From Thermodesulfovibrio aggregans (GTDB lineage: Bacteria; Nitrospirota; Thermodesulfovibrionia; Thermodesulfovibrionales; Thermodesulfovibrionaceae): a stretch of 64,000 bases of DNA. Positions 51,146 to 58,421 of this stretch are shown here, piece by piece. Position numbers and translations under genes: made by a program. The stretch is taken from the NCBI RefSeq assembly GCF_001514535.1, contig NZ_BCNO01000001.1:662039-726038 (forward strand), given 5' to 3'. Below the pieces are notes generated by a model. The model was not told the DNA's origin. It saw only the letters and a program-made list of their open reading frames with translations, and ran no database searches. Within the stretch, counting starts at the first letter, position 1. Each line of letters opens with the position of its first letter.

Positions 51146-52042
51146 ATGTCTCAGGTAAAACAAACAATGAAAGCCATAGTCTTAGCAGGTGGTAGTGGGA
51201 CAAGACTTTATCCTGTTACGCAAGTCGTGAATAAACACTTTTTACCTGTTTATAACAAGCCTATGATTTACTACCCTTTATCTATAGTAATGCTTTTAGG
51301 CATCAGAGATGTCATATTTGTAGTCAATCCTCAGGATTTGGAAAGTTTTAAAAACCACTTTGGAGATGGCTCAAAGCTTGGAATGAATATAAACTATGTT
51401 GTTCAGCAAAAGCCAAATGGACTAGCAGAAGGACTGATTCTTGCAGAGGATTATATAAAAGACCATTCAGTATGCTATGTGCTTGGTGATAACATCTTTT
51501 TTGGGCATGATATAATTAAAATCATGAAACAGGCAAAAGAAGAAATAGAGAAAGAAGGTGGGGCCTATGTTTTTGGGTATTATGTAAAGGACCCAGAAAG
51601 ATTTGGAGTTGTAGAGTTTGATGAAAATGGAAATGTCATTTCTTTAGAAGAAAAACCAAAGCACCCAAAATCAAACTATGCAGTTGTAGGAATATACTTT
51701 TATGATAAAGAGGCAGTAAACATAGCAAAGAAAGTAAAGCCATCTCATAGAGGAGAATTAGAGATAACCTCTGTAAATGAGGAATATTTAAAGAGAAAAA
51801 GACTAAAAGTAAAGCTTCTTGGAAGAGGCTTTGCATGGTTTGATGCAGGGACACACGACAGTTTCCTTGAAGCAGGAGAATTCGTAGCAACCATAGAGAG
51901 GAAAACAGGTCTTATGATTGGCTGTATAGAAGAGATAGCATACAGAAACGGCTGGATAACAAAAGAACAACTTTTAGAACTTGCCAAACCACTCAAAAAA
52001 ACAGAGTACGGCAAATACCTGTTAGAAATAGTACGAGAGTAG
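51146..52042 (+). CDS. rmlA: Glucose-1-phosphate thymidylyltransferase
   Basis: About 298 residues; starts at 51146 (MSQVKQTM) or at the internal ATG 51167 (MKAIVLAGG), neither with a strong ribosome site. Signature [20 protein letters not shown] followed by [12 protein letters not shown], with FVLGDN-type [10 protein letters not shown] and [14 protein letters not shown]. It makes dTDP-glucose from glucose-1-phosphate and dTTP, the first step to dTDP-L-rhamnose. The order here is rmlA, rmlC, rmlB, rmlD with TA-like genes inserted between them. Confidence 0.93.
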   Translation: MSQVKQTMKAIVLAGGSGTRLYPVTQVVNKHFLPVYNKPMIYYPLSIVMLLGIRDVIFVVNPQDLESFKNHFGDGSKLGMNINYVVQQKPNGLAEGLILAEDYIKDHSVCYVLGDNIFFGHDIIKIMKQAKEEIEKEGGAYVFGYYVKDPERFGVVEFDENGNVISLEEKPKHPKSNYAVVGIYFYDKEAVNIAKKVKPSHRGELEITSVNEEYLKRKRLKVKLLGRGFAWFDAGTHDSFLEAGEFVATIERKTGLMIGCIEEIAYRNGWITKEQLLELAKPLKKTEYGKYLLEIVRE

Positions 52043-52103
52043 AATCACAAGAGTAGAATAAATTATATTACTATTAATAAAAACCAAAAATTGGAGTTAA
52101 ATA

Positions 52104-52325
52104 ATGGAAACTGTCCGAGATGAAGAATTGTTAAAATTAATAGAGAGCTTACCAGATAATATGAAAAGAGAGGTTAAAGATTTTGTAGAGTACTTATTAT
52201 ATAAATCTTCTAAAAAAGAACGAAAATTAAGTTTAAATTGGAAAGGTGGATTATCTGAGTATAAGGATAAATATACTTCCATTGAACTTCAAAAAAAAGC
52301 TTTAGAGTGGAGAACATATCTTTGA
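52104..52325 (+). CDS. DUF2281/VapB-like antitoxin within the rml operon
   Basis: 73 residues: ELLKLIESLPDNMKREVKDF then VEYLLYKSSKKERKLSLNWK, the DUF2281 pattern of small helical antitoxins paired with PIN toxins. The stop overlaps the TTG start of the PIN gene (TTTGA). It lies 60 bases after rmlA. No independent promoter was resolved, though TTGGAG upstream provides a ribosome site. Confidence 0.75.
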   Translation: METVRDEELLKLIESLPDNMKREVKDFVEYLLYKSSKKERKLSLNWKGGLSEYKDKYTSIELQKKALEWRTYL

Positions 52326-52729
52326 TTAAATACTTAGTTGACACTAATATATGGCTAGAAATTTTACTTGACCAAGAAAAATGCGAAGAAGCTTCAAAAT
52401 TTTTAAAAATTGTAGATTCAAATTTAATTGCTATTTCAGATTTTTCCTTACATTCTATTTTACTAATACTTACCAAGTTTAAAAAATTTAATGAAGCAAA
52501 TTTATTTTTGGAAGATTTAATAAATTCCAATGTTATGATTTTATCTATTGTTCCTAATGATATAAAAGAATTAATTAACACTATAAAGCAGTATAATTTA
52601 GACTTCGATGATGCCTATCAGTATTTTCTTATTAAAAAATATAATTTAACACTAGTAAGCTTTGACAAAGATTTTGATAAAACAGATATTTATAGGAAAA
52701 CACCAGAAGAACTAATTATAAAAGATTGA
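52322..52729 (+). CDS. PIN-domain toxin (VapC type) within the rml operon
   Basis: About 135 residues from TTG 52322 (GTGGAG 9 bases before; GTG 52307 also in frame). YLVDTNIWLEILLDQEKCEE gives the first catalytic Asp. YNLDFDDAYQYFLIKKYNLT holds the central acidic pair and LVSFDKDFDKTD the last. All four acidic residues expected of an active ribonuclease are present, with LDFDDAYQY typical of this PIN subgroup. Partner of the DUF2281 gene. Directly followed by rmlC. Confidence 0.8.
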   Translation: MIKYLVDTNIWLEILLDQEKCEEASKFLKIVDSNLIAISDFSLHSILLILTKFKKFNEANLFLEDLINSNVMILSIVPNDIKELINTIKQYNLDFDDAYQYFLIKKYNLTLVSFDKDFDKTDIYRKTPEELIIKD

Positions 52730-52734
52730 ATTTT

Positions 52735-53307
52735 ATGCCTTTTGAATTTATAAGAACAGACTTATCAGAAGTAATTTTAATAAAGCCAAAAGTGTTTGGC
52801 GATGAACGTGGATTTTTTATGGAAAGCTATAAAAAGTCAGATTTTGAGAAAGTAGGAATAGATACAGACTTTGTTCAGGACAATCACTCTAAATCAAAAA
52901 AGGGAATTTTAAGAGGACTGCATTATCAGATTAATCCCAGAGCTCAGGGAAAGCTTGTAAGATGCATAAGAGGGAAAATATTTGATGTAGCTGTTGATAT
53001 AAGAAGAGGAAGTCCTACATTTGGTAAATACATTGCTGTAGAGCTTTCTGAAGAAAACCATTTAATGCTCTGGATACCAAAAGGATTTGCCCATGGATTT
53101 TTAACACTTTCAGAGGAAGCAGAGGTAATATACAAAGTCTCAGGCTCAGAATACTCACCAGAGCATGACAGAGCTATAAGATGGAATGACCCTGAGATAA
53201 ACATAAAATGGCCTATAGATGGTGAGCCAATTCTGTCACCAAAAGACCAGCAGGCACCTTTATTGAAAGATGCAGAAATAAACTTTGTATATGGAGAAAA
53301 TATATGA
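52735..53307 (+). CDS. rmlC: dTDP-4-dehydrorhamnose 3,5-epimerase
   Basis: About 190 residues (ATG 52735; a TTG at 52726 is also in frame). RmlC cupin motifs: VFGDERGFFMESYKKSDFEK, FVQDNHSKSKKGILRGLHYQ (catalytic His), GKLVRCIRGKIFDVAVDIRR and WIPKGFAHGFLTLSE. It epimerises C3 and C5 of dTDP-4-keto-6-deoxyglucose. Separated from rmlA by the PIN toxin pair, then overlapping rmlB by 4 bases. Confidence 0.92.
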   Translation: MPFEFIRTDLSEVILIKPKVFGDERGFFMESYKKSDFEKVGIDTDFVQDNHSKSKKGILRGLHYQINPRAQGKLVRCIRGKIFDVAVDIRRGSPTFGKYIAVELSEENHLMLWIPKGFAHGFLTLSEEAEVIYKVSGSEYSPEHDRAIRWNDPEINIKWPIDGEPILSPKDQQAPLLKDAEINFVYGENI

Positions 53308-54296
53308 AAATACTCGTTACAGGTGGAGCAGGATTTATAGGAAGTGAATTTGTGCGTCAGACTGTAACAAAAGGATATAATACTGTTGTTGTTGACAGTC
53401 TCACCTATGCTGGAGACATTGAAAGACTTAAGGAAGTAAAGGATAGTATAAATTTCTATCAGGTTGACATAACAGATGCTGACTCACTGAAAGAGGTATT
53501 TGAAAGAGAAAAGCCTGCCATAGTAGTTCACTTTGCAGCTGAGAGCCATGTTGACAGAAGCATACTTGACCCCCATTCATTCATAAAAACAAATATTGAA
53601 GGCACGCTTAATCTGCTTGAGCTTTCAAGGCAATATAAAGTTCAGAGATTTATCAATATCTCAACTGATGAAGTGTATGGTGAACTTGGCGAGGTAGGGA
53701 AATTTAAAGAAGACTCACCCCTATGTCCGAACTCACCATATTCTGTAAGCAAGGCAGCACAGGACATGCTTGCAAGGGCATACTCACGAACCTATGGACT
53801 ACCTGTAATCACAGTAAGACCGAGCAATAACTATGGACAGTGGCAGTATCCTGAAAAGCTTATTCCTGTGGTAATTGTCAAAGCATTGAAAGATGAGCCA
53901 ATTCCAGTATATGGACAGGGATTGAACATCAGGGAATGGCTTTATGTATCAGACTGTGCAGAGGCGGTGATAGAGATAATGGAGAAAGGCAGAGACGGAG
54001 AAGTTTACAATGTGGCAAGCGGAATTGAAAAGAGAAACATTGAAGTTGTAAAAAGCATACTTGACTTGCTTGGTAAACCTCACACATTGATTGAGTTTGT
54101 AAAAGACAGACCGGGGCATGACTACAGATACTCAATGGATGTGACAAAGATTGAGAGGGAGCTCAACTGGAAGGCAAAAACAGATTTTGAGACAGGACTA
54201 AAAAAGACAGTTAAGTGGTATGTTGAAAACATCGAGTGGGTTGAAAGAAAGATTGATTATCTGAGAGAATACTGGGGAAAGGTTTATAAAAATTAA
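53304..54296 (+). CDS. rmlB: dTDP-glucose 4,6-dehydratase
   Basis: 330 residues of the extended SDR family: TGGAGFIGSEFVRQ (NAD binding), AAESHVDRSILDP, STDEVYGELGE, the YSVSKA catalytic Tyr/Lys and RPSNNYGQWQYPEKLIP. It converts dTDP-glucose to dTDP-4-keto-6-deoxyglucose. The start overlaps the rmlC stop (ATGA). Slightly higher GC than the wbp genes upstream, in line with its neighbours rmlA and rmlC. Confidence 0.93.
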   Translation: MKILVTGGAGFIGSEFVRQTVTKGYNTVVVDSLTYAGDIERLKEVKDSINFYQVDITDADSLKEVFEREKPAIVVHFAAESHVDRSILDPHSFIKTNIEGTLNLLELSRQYKVQRFINISTDEVYGELGEVGKFKEDSPLCPNSPYSVSKAAQDMLARAYSRTYGLPVITVRPSNNYGQWQYPEKLIPVVIVKALKDEPIPVYGQGLNIREWLYVSDCAEAVIEIMEKGRDGEVYNVASGIEKRNIEVVKSILDLLGKPHTLIEFVKDRPGHDYRYSMDVTKIERELNWKAKTDFETGLKKTVKWYVENIEWVERKIDYLREYWGKVYKN

Positions 54297-54315
54297 AAAT
54301 GAACAAGAACCTGAA

Positions 54316-54696
54316 ATGAAGGAATTAATTGAAAAAGAGAAAATATTATCAAAAATCAGAGACATACTGATAAAATATGGAAATTCAATAAAGTTTGCCT
54401 ATCTTTTTGGTTCTGTTGCCAAAGGACATTCGGATGAATACTCAGATATAGATATTGGAATATACTTTGCTGAAAATTTATCAGACGAAGTTAAAAATTC
54501 TGTTAGATTTGAAATCATGGATACCCTGGAACCATATAAAGTAGATATATGTTATCTTGACAGTGATGATATAGACCCTGAAATTTTTCTTGAAGCAACA
54601 GATGGAATTCCAATCATAATAAACGATGAAGAAACTCTCTATGATGCTCGCATAAAATATGTACATCTTTTTGAGGAACTAAAATCGCTAGCCTAG
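54316..54696 (+). CDS. MNT-type nucleotidyltransferase (MntA antitoxin-like)
   Basis: 126 residues with the pol-beta nucleotidyltransferase signature: FAYLFGSVAKGHSDEYSDID (GSxxxG...DxD) and a C-terminal YKVDICYLDSDDIDPEIF with the third Asp. Such proteins act as antitoxins for HEPN toxins by AMPylation. No HEPN gene is adjacent; it lies alone between rmlB and rmlD. A related truncated pair lies at 55113 and 56877. The start at 54316 follows a weak site (CCTGAAATGAAGG). Confidence 0.75.
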   Translation: MKELIEKEKILSKIRDILIKYGNSIKFAYLFGSVAKGHSDEYSDIDIGIYFAENLSDEVKNSVRFEIMDTLEPYKVDICYLDSDDIDPEIFLEATDGIPIIINDEETLYDARIKYVHLFEELKSLA

Positions 54697-54765
54697 TTTA
54701 AAACAATTCGAAATTGTGACCCCGAACAAAGCAAGGAGAAATCAATCTTCAGATCCACCAATTCC

Positions 54766-54812
54766 GACAATTTTCATGAGAAAAGTGGGTCAATTTTCAT
54801 TGAGAATTTTCA
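54766..54812. mobile_element. Solo IS21-family end
   Basis: In minus orientation it reads GAAAATTCTCAATGAAAATT then GACCCACTTTTCTCATGAAA, the paired subterminal repeats seen at 13219 and 57885. No istA follows. Confidence 0.65.
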
Positions 54813-54834
54813 AAATTCCGACTTCTTCTTCATT

Positions 54835-55060
54835 GCGAGAGCCTTTTTTTCTATGTCATTGCGAGGAGCGTCAGCGACGAAGCAATCTCCACAGTCCGTC
54901 ATTGCGAACCGAAGGCGAAGCAATCTCGCCTTTTCATTATTGCAGGAAGTCAGAGACTGCTTCGGGACACTGAGTCCCTCGCAGTGACTAAAAAGGTGCA
55001 TTGTAGGGGGATTAGAGATTCCTCAGGGCATTGAGCCCCTCGGAATGACTAAAAAGTAGA
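54835..55060. repeat. Cluster of REP-like palindromes
   Basis: CATTGCGAGGAGCG...CGACGAAGCAATCT (54850-54890), a variant CATTGCGAACCGAAGGCGAA (54900-54930), and two degenerate units with TGCTTCGGGACACTGAGTCC and CCTCAGGGCATTGAGCCCCT. These are dispersed imperfect palindromes like the one at 22480. Confidence 0.65.
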
Positions 55061-55075
55061 CCATTGGATAAATAT

Positions 55076-55611
55076 TCATACCTGAAAAAGTTGAAATTGA
55101 TATAATAAAGTTATGATTAGATTTAAAAAACTGCCTGATGATATTAGAGAACGCATTGAAAGACTTAAAGATTTTTTCCTGAGATATCCTGAAGTAATAT
55201 TTGCCTATCTTTTTGGCGGTCTTACTAAAGAAAAACCTTCTCCATTCTCAGATGTTGATATAGCTATATATGTGTTATGAAACCATAGAACCTGAAATTG
55301 TTGTTACAATTTTAAGAAAAAATCTCAAAGATTTTGAGTTATTCAAAAAGGAAATACTCAATTTTTTAAAAAAATAGGACGATGAAAATTCTCATAACAG
55401 GTGGCAAAGGTCAGCTTGCAACAGAATTCATAGAGTATTTTGAGAAAAATGGAATAGAGTTCAATGCCTTTAGCAGGGAAGACCTTGATATAACAGATTT
55501 TAACAAAGTCTACAGCCTGATAAAAGAGATAAAACCAGAGATAATAATAAACTGCTCAGCCTACAACAATGTGGATGGAGCTGAAAGAGAGCCTTATTTA
55601 GCCTGCAAGGT
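55076..55611 (+). repeat. Duplicated MNT-rmlD 5' segment, copy A
   Basis: About 535 bp nearly identical to 56840-57371. It covers the truncated nucleotidyltransferase and the first ~75 codons of rmlD. Confidence 0.9.
55113..55280 (+). pseudogene. Truncated MNT-type nucleotidyltransferase (copy A)
   Basis: 55 codons: IRFKKLPDDIRERIERLKDF then FAYLFGGLTKEKPSPFSDVD and IAIYVL followed by stop. The GG...S(D)VD nucleotidyltransferase core is there but the rest is not. The following 100 bases continue in a shifted frame to just before rmlD. An almost identical copy is at 56877-57044. Confidence 0.65.
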
Positions 55612-56227
55612 GAATGCATTCGGAGTTTACAATCTTGCCCTAGCCTCAGGCAAAGTAAATGCAAAACTAATTCATTACTCTACAGACTATGTATTTGATG
55701 GGGAAAAGCTCGGGTTTTATACAGAAGAAGACAAGCCAAATCCGATAAACGAATACGGAAAAAGCAAGCTATTTGGAGAGCTTTTTATTAAGGAAACTCT
55801 TGAAAACTATTTAATTTTTCGCACAAGCTGGGTTTATGGGAAGGGGAAACAAAATTTTCTTTATAAACTTAATGAATGGGCGAAAACCCAAGAAGTCCTG
55901 AAAATTGCGGTTGACGAGTTTTCCGTTCCAACTTCAACGAAAACCATAGTTGAAGTAACAATGAAGGCGATTGATGCAGGTTTAACAGGGCTTTATCATC
56001 TTACCAATTCAGGTTATGCTTCGCGCTACGAGTGGGCAAAGGAGTATTTAAGGCTAAAAGGTATAAGTAAGCTTATCTATCCGGCTTATCAATCAGATTT
56101 TAATCTTCCAGCAAAAAGACCAAAGTGGTCAGTAATGAGTAACGAGAGGATAAGTAAGGAGTTGAATATAGAGATTAAAGAATGGAAAGAGGAACTAAGG
56201 AGCATAATTGATGAATGTAGAATTTAA
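55382..56227 (+). CDS. rmlD: dTDP-4-dehydrorhamnose reductase
   Basis: 281 residues: ILITGGKGQLATEFIEYF (NADPH binding), INCSAYNNVDGAEREPYLA, HYSTDYVFDGEK, INEYGKSKLFGE with the catalytic Tyr/Lys, RTSWVYGKGKQNF and RPKWSVMSNERISKE. It is the last step of dTDP-L-rhamnose synthesis. GGACG lies just before the ATG; no strong Shine-Dalgarno. The first ~78 codons are duplicated at 57146-57388. Confidence 0.92.
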   Translation: MKILITGGKGQLATEFIEYFEKNGIEFNAFSREDLDITDFNKVYSLIKEIKPEIIINCSAYNNVDGAEREPYLACKVNAFGVYNLALASGKVNAKLIHYSTDYVFDGEKLGFYTEEDKPNPINEYGKSKLFGELFIKETLENYLIFRTSWVYGKGKQNFLYKLNEWAKTQEVLKIAVDEFSVPTSTKTIVEVTMKAIDAGLTGLYHLTNSGYASRYEWAKEYLRLKGISKLIYPAYQSDFNLPAKRPKWSVMSNERISKELNIEIKEWKEELRSIIDECRI

Positions 56228-56318
56228 AAACAATAAAGGATTTTGTATCTGGTTAATAGGACTTCCTTGTGTGGGGAAAACTACACTTGTATACCGGGAA
56301 AGAGTTTATAAGGGTTGA
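56211..56318 (+). pseudogene. Adenylylsulfate kinase (CysC) 5' fragment
   Basis: 35 codons from ATG 56211 read NNKGFCIWLIGLPCVGKTTL, resembling the APS-kinase start (GFVIWFTGLSGAGKTT) with an intact-looking P-loop (GLPCVGKTT). It then ends at a TGA. It overlaps the rmlD 3' end by 17 bases. Probably a remnant of a sulfate or sugar-activation gene that once followed rmlD. Confidence 0.6.
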
Positions 56319-56360
56319 GCGATTTGTGTTAAAATTTTTAAAAGATTTCAGGAGGAGTTT

Positions 56361-56789
56361 ATGGAATGGGAAAAGGTAGTTGATAAGATAAGAGATTTAA
56401 TTTTAGGAGAGATAAGGGAAGAGTTGAGAGATTTTAAGGCAACTGTATCTGGACAACCTTCAGGATTTGCACTAGCTATTCAATCAATTAATGCAAGAAT
56501 GGAATCAATAGAGTCAAGACAGTCAAACATTGAATCTGAACTCAGAGATATAAGACGGGCAATTTATGAGACAAACAAACGAATTGATGAGCTCAGGGTT
56601 GAACTTAAAACTGAGATAATGCAAAACACCCAGCGAATTGATGATACTAACAAACGTATTGATGATTTATTCATTGAAGTAGCTAACATAAGAGGAGACC
56701 TCAATAAAGCTCTCTCACAAAAAGAGGTAATTGATGATCTAATAACAAGGGTTCAGCGGCTTGAAGACAGAGTATTGACTGCTGCATAA
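56361..56789 (+). CDS. Coiled-coil protein, full-length paralogue of 49734-49943
   Basis: 142 residues. An N-terminal MEWEKVVDKIRDLILGEIRE is followed by heptad repeats (RMESIESRQSNIESELRDIR, NTQRIDDTNKRIDDLFIEVA, VQRLEDRVLTAA). Predicted elongated and soluble; no enzyme motif. A -10-like TTAAAAT precedes an AGGAGGAG ribosome site, so it probably has its own promoter. The copy at 49734 is truncated. Function unknown; it does not resemble Wzz because no membrane segments are present. Confidence 0.65.
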   Translation: MEWEKVVDKIRDLILGEIREELRDFKATVSGQPSGFALAIQSINARMESIESRQSNIESELRDIRRAIYETNKRIDELRVELKTEIMQNTQRIDDTNKRIDDLFIEVANIRGDLNKALSQKEVIDDLITRVQRLEDRVLTAA

Positions 56790-56839
56790 AATGCAAAATC
56801 TTTTTTGAATCTATTGCCAAAGGACATTCGGATAGATAC

Positions 56840-57371
56840 TCATACCTGAAAAAGTTGAAATTGATATAATAAAGTTATGATTAGATTTAAAAAACTGCCT
56901 GATGATATTAGAGAACGCATTGAAAGACTTAAAGATTTTTTCCTGAGATATCCTGAAGTAATATTTGCCTATCTTTTTGGCGGTCTTACTAAAGAAAAAC
57001 CTTCTCCATTCTCAGATGTTGATATAGCTATATATGTGTTATGAAACCATAGAACCTGAAATTGTTGTTACAATTTTAAGAAAAAATCTCAAAGATTTTG
57101 AGTTATTCAAAAAGGAAATACTCAATTTTTTAAAAAAATAGGACGATGAAAATTCTCATAACAGGTGGCAAAGGGCAGCTTGCAACAGAATTCATAGAGT
57201 ATTTTGAGAAAAATGGAATAATTGTCAATGCCTTTAGCAGGGAAGACCTTGATATAAGAGATTTTAACAAAGTCTACAGCCTGATAAAAGAGATAAAACC
57301 AGAGATAATAATAAACTGCTCAGCCTACAACAATGTGGATGGAGCTGAAAGAGAGCCTTATTTAGCCTGCA
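56840..57371 (+). repeat. Duplicated MNT-rmlD 5' segment, copy B
   Basis: Copy of 55076-55611. It contains the truncated nucleotidyltransferase frame 56877-57044 and ends inside rmlD. The bases before it (56815-56845) resemble part of the 54316 nucleotidyltransferase gene, a further recombination junction. Confidence 0.9.
56877..57044 (+). pseudogene. Truncated MNT-type nucleotidyltransferase (copy B)
   Basis: Identical in extent to 55113-55280 (55 codons ending IAIYVL-stop). Part of the duplicated segment. Confidence 0.65.
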
Positions 57372-57388
57372 AAGACAAAACTGAATGA
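57146..57388 (+). pseudogene. rmlD 5' fragment
   Basis: 80 codons that match rmlD up to PYLACK, with a few substitutions (IIVNAFSRE, DIRDF), then unrelated DKTE and stop. No catalytic Tyr/Lys. The last gene-like feature of the island before attR. Confidence 0.85.
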
Positions 57389-57448
57389 ACTTGATATGAT
57401 TTATATAAAAAGCCAGAAATAAAAAAACTAACCTGAAGTATTGACTGT

Positions 57449-57489
57449 ATTAGTTTTACTACAATTTAGTGTAGTAAAATTGTAGTAAT
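57449..57489. promoter_or_regulatory. Right-end arm-type integrase sites
   Basis: 57471-57489 is identical to 5548-5566 (GTAGTAAAATTGTAGTAAT). 57449-57468 carries an inverted relative (AGTTTTACTACAATTTA). They lie 68 bases inside the right core repeat, the expected place for P' arm sites. Confidence 0.7.
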
Positions 57490-57556
57490 TTATAAAAAAA
57501 TCTAAAAAATTCACTCTGACAAATCAAGTATGCAAGCCATTTTTTAATTCAATGTC

Positions 57557-57615
57557 TGCCTGTCACGCAAGAGGCCGCGGGTTCAAGTCCCGTCCACCCC
57601 GCCAATAAAATCAAG
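57557..57615 (+). repeat. attR: 59-bp copy of tRNA-Asp 3' half
   Basis: Exact match to 5451-5509. It starts in the anticodon stem, so no intact tRNA is present here (no acceptor 5' strand or D arm). It marks the right boundary of the island. Confidence 0.9.
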
Positions 57616-57699
57616 AGTTTTACCAGATTTCAATAGATTCTTATCATCCCCCTGATATAGTTTCATTAAATATCAAGGTTTATCTTCTAAGAATTGATG

Positions 57700-57840
57700 A
57701 ATTTTTTCCCGACTTTGACAGTTAAAAATTTAAAATCCTTTATTTTCAATATGTTAGAGCGCACCTGTCCTGTTTACTCCACTACAATTTCCTTGAGGAT
57801 TATTGGCGGGATTTTTACTCCTAAGGCTCTCAATATCTGA
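57700..57840 (-). mobile_element. IS remnant: transposase 3' end and terminus (copy 2, inverted)
   Basis: The reverse complement of 14850-14990: a short frame LGVKIPPIILKEIVVE then stop, followed by the end AACTGTCAAAGTCGGG. It is outside attR. 57616-57699 shows nothing recognisable. Confidence 0.55.
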
Positions 57841-57884
57841 TTACTCTCTCTGCAGCTGTCCTTGCATAAACCTCTTTTTTTTCC

Positions 57885-58123
57885 GAAAATTCTCACTGAA
57901 AATTGCCCCACTTTTCTCATGAAAATTGCCCCACCCTTCTATTAAAATAACCCCTAAAACAGGGGGAAGGGAAAGGGTGATAAGCATGGAAGATTGGGTA
58001 AAAATAAGGAATCTTAAGAAGAAAAATCCAGAGCTTGGCACAAGAGCAAATGCTAAGCTTCTGGGGGTATCAAGAGATACTGTAAAGAAAGCTCTTAAAG
58101 CTGATTTTTTATCCTTAATATGA
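57885..58123 (+). mobile_element. IS21-family end with istA 5' stub
   Basis: The clearest IS21 end: two subterminal repeats (ACTGAAAATTGCCCCAC, CATGAAAATTGCCCCACC), then ATTAAAATAACCCC and an istA start at 57986 (MEDWVKIRNLKKKNPELGTR, GVSRDTVKKALK, an HTH). It stops after 45 codons (58123). 58124-58421 has no recognisable gene and must hold the acs promoter. Confidence 0.75.
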
Positions 58124-58421
58124 AAGAAAAAACCAAGCCATCAGATGAAATTTCAATTTTTCAGTATTATGAAAGAAGTTTATAACAACAAGCATAATAG
58201 AGAACATTCAAGGAAGTAAGACGAGGAACAACAACTATTAGTTGTTTTAATAATGTTGAAAGTACTGAAAGACTAATTTTTGCAGCGATAATCCCTTTAA
58301 ATTAAAAGTGAGAGAATACACCTGCCCATGCACTTTCAAATTATTGTTGAAATTACCATTTTATATGGGTAAAATTATACACATAAAATTTATGGAAAAG
58401 ATTGTTTGTCGAGGGTGACTT

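Noticed and set aside
57557..57601. Second tRNA-Asp gene
   Set aside because: Only the 3' half is present; the acceptor 5' strand, D arm and half the anticodon stem are missing.
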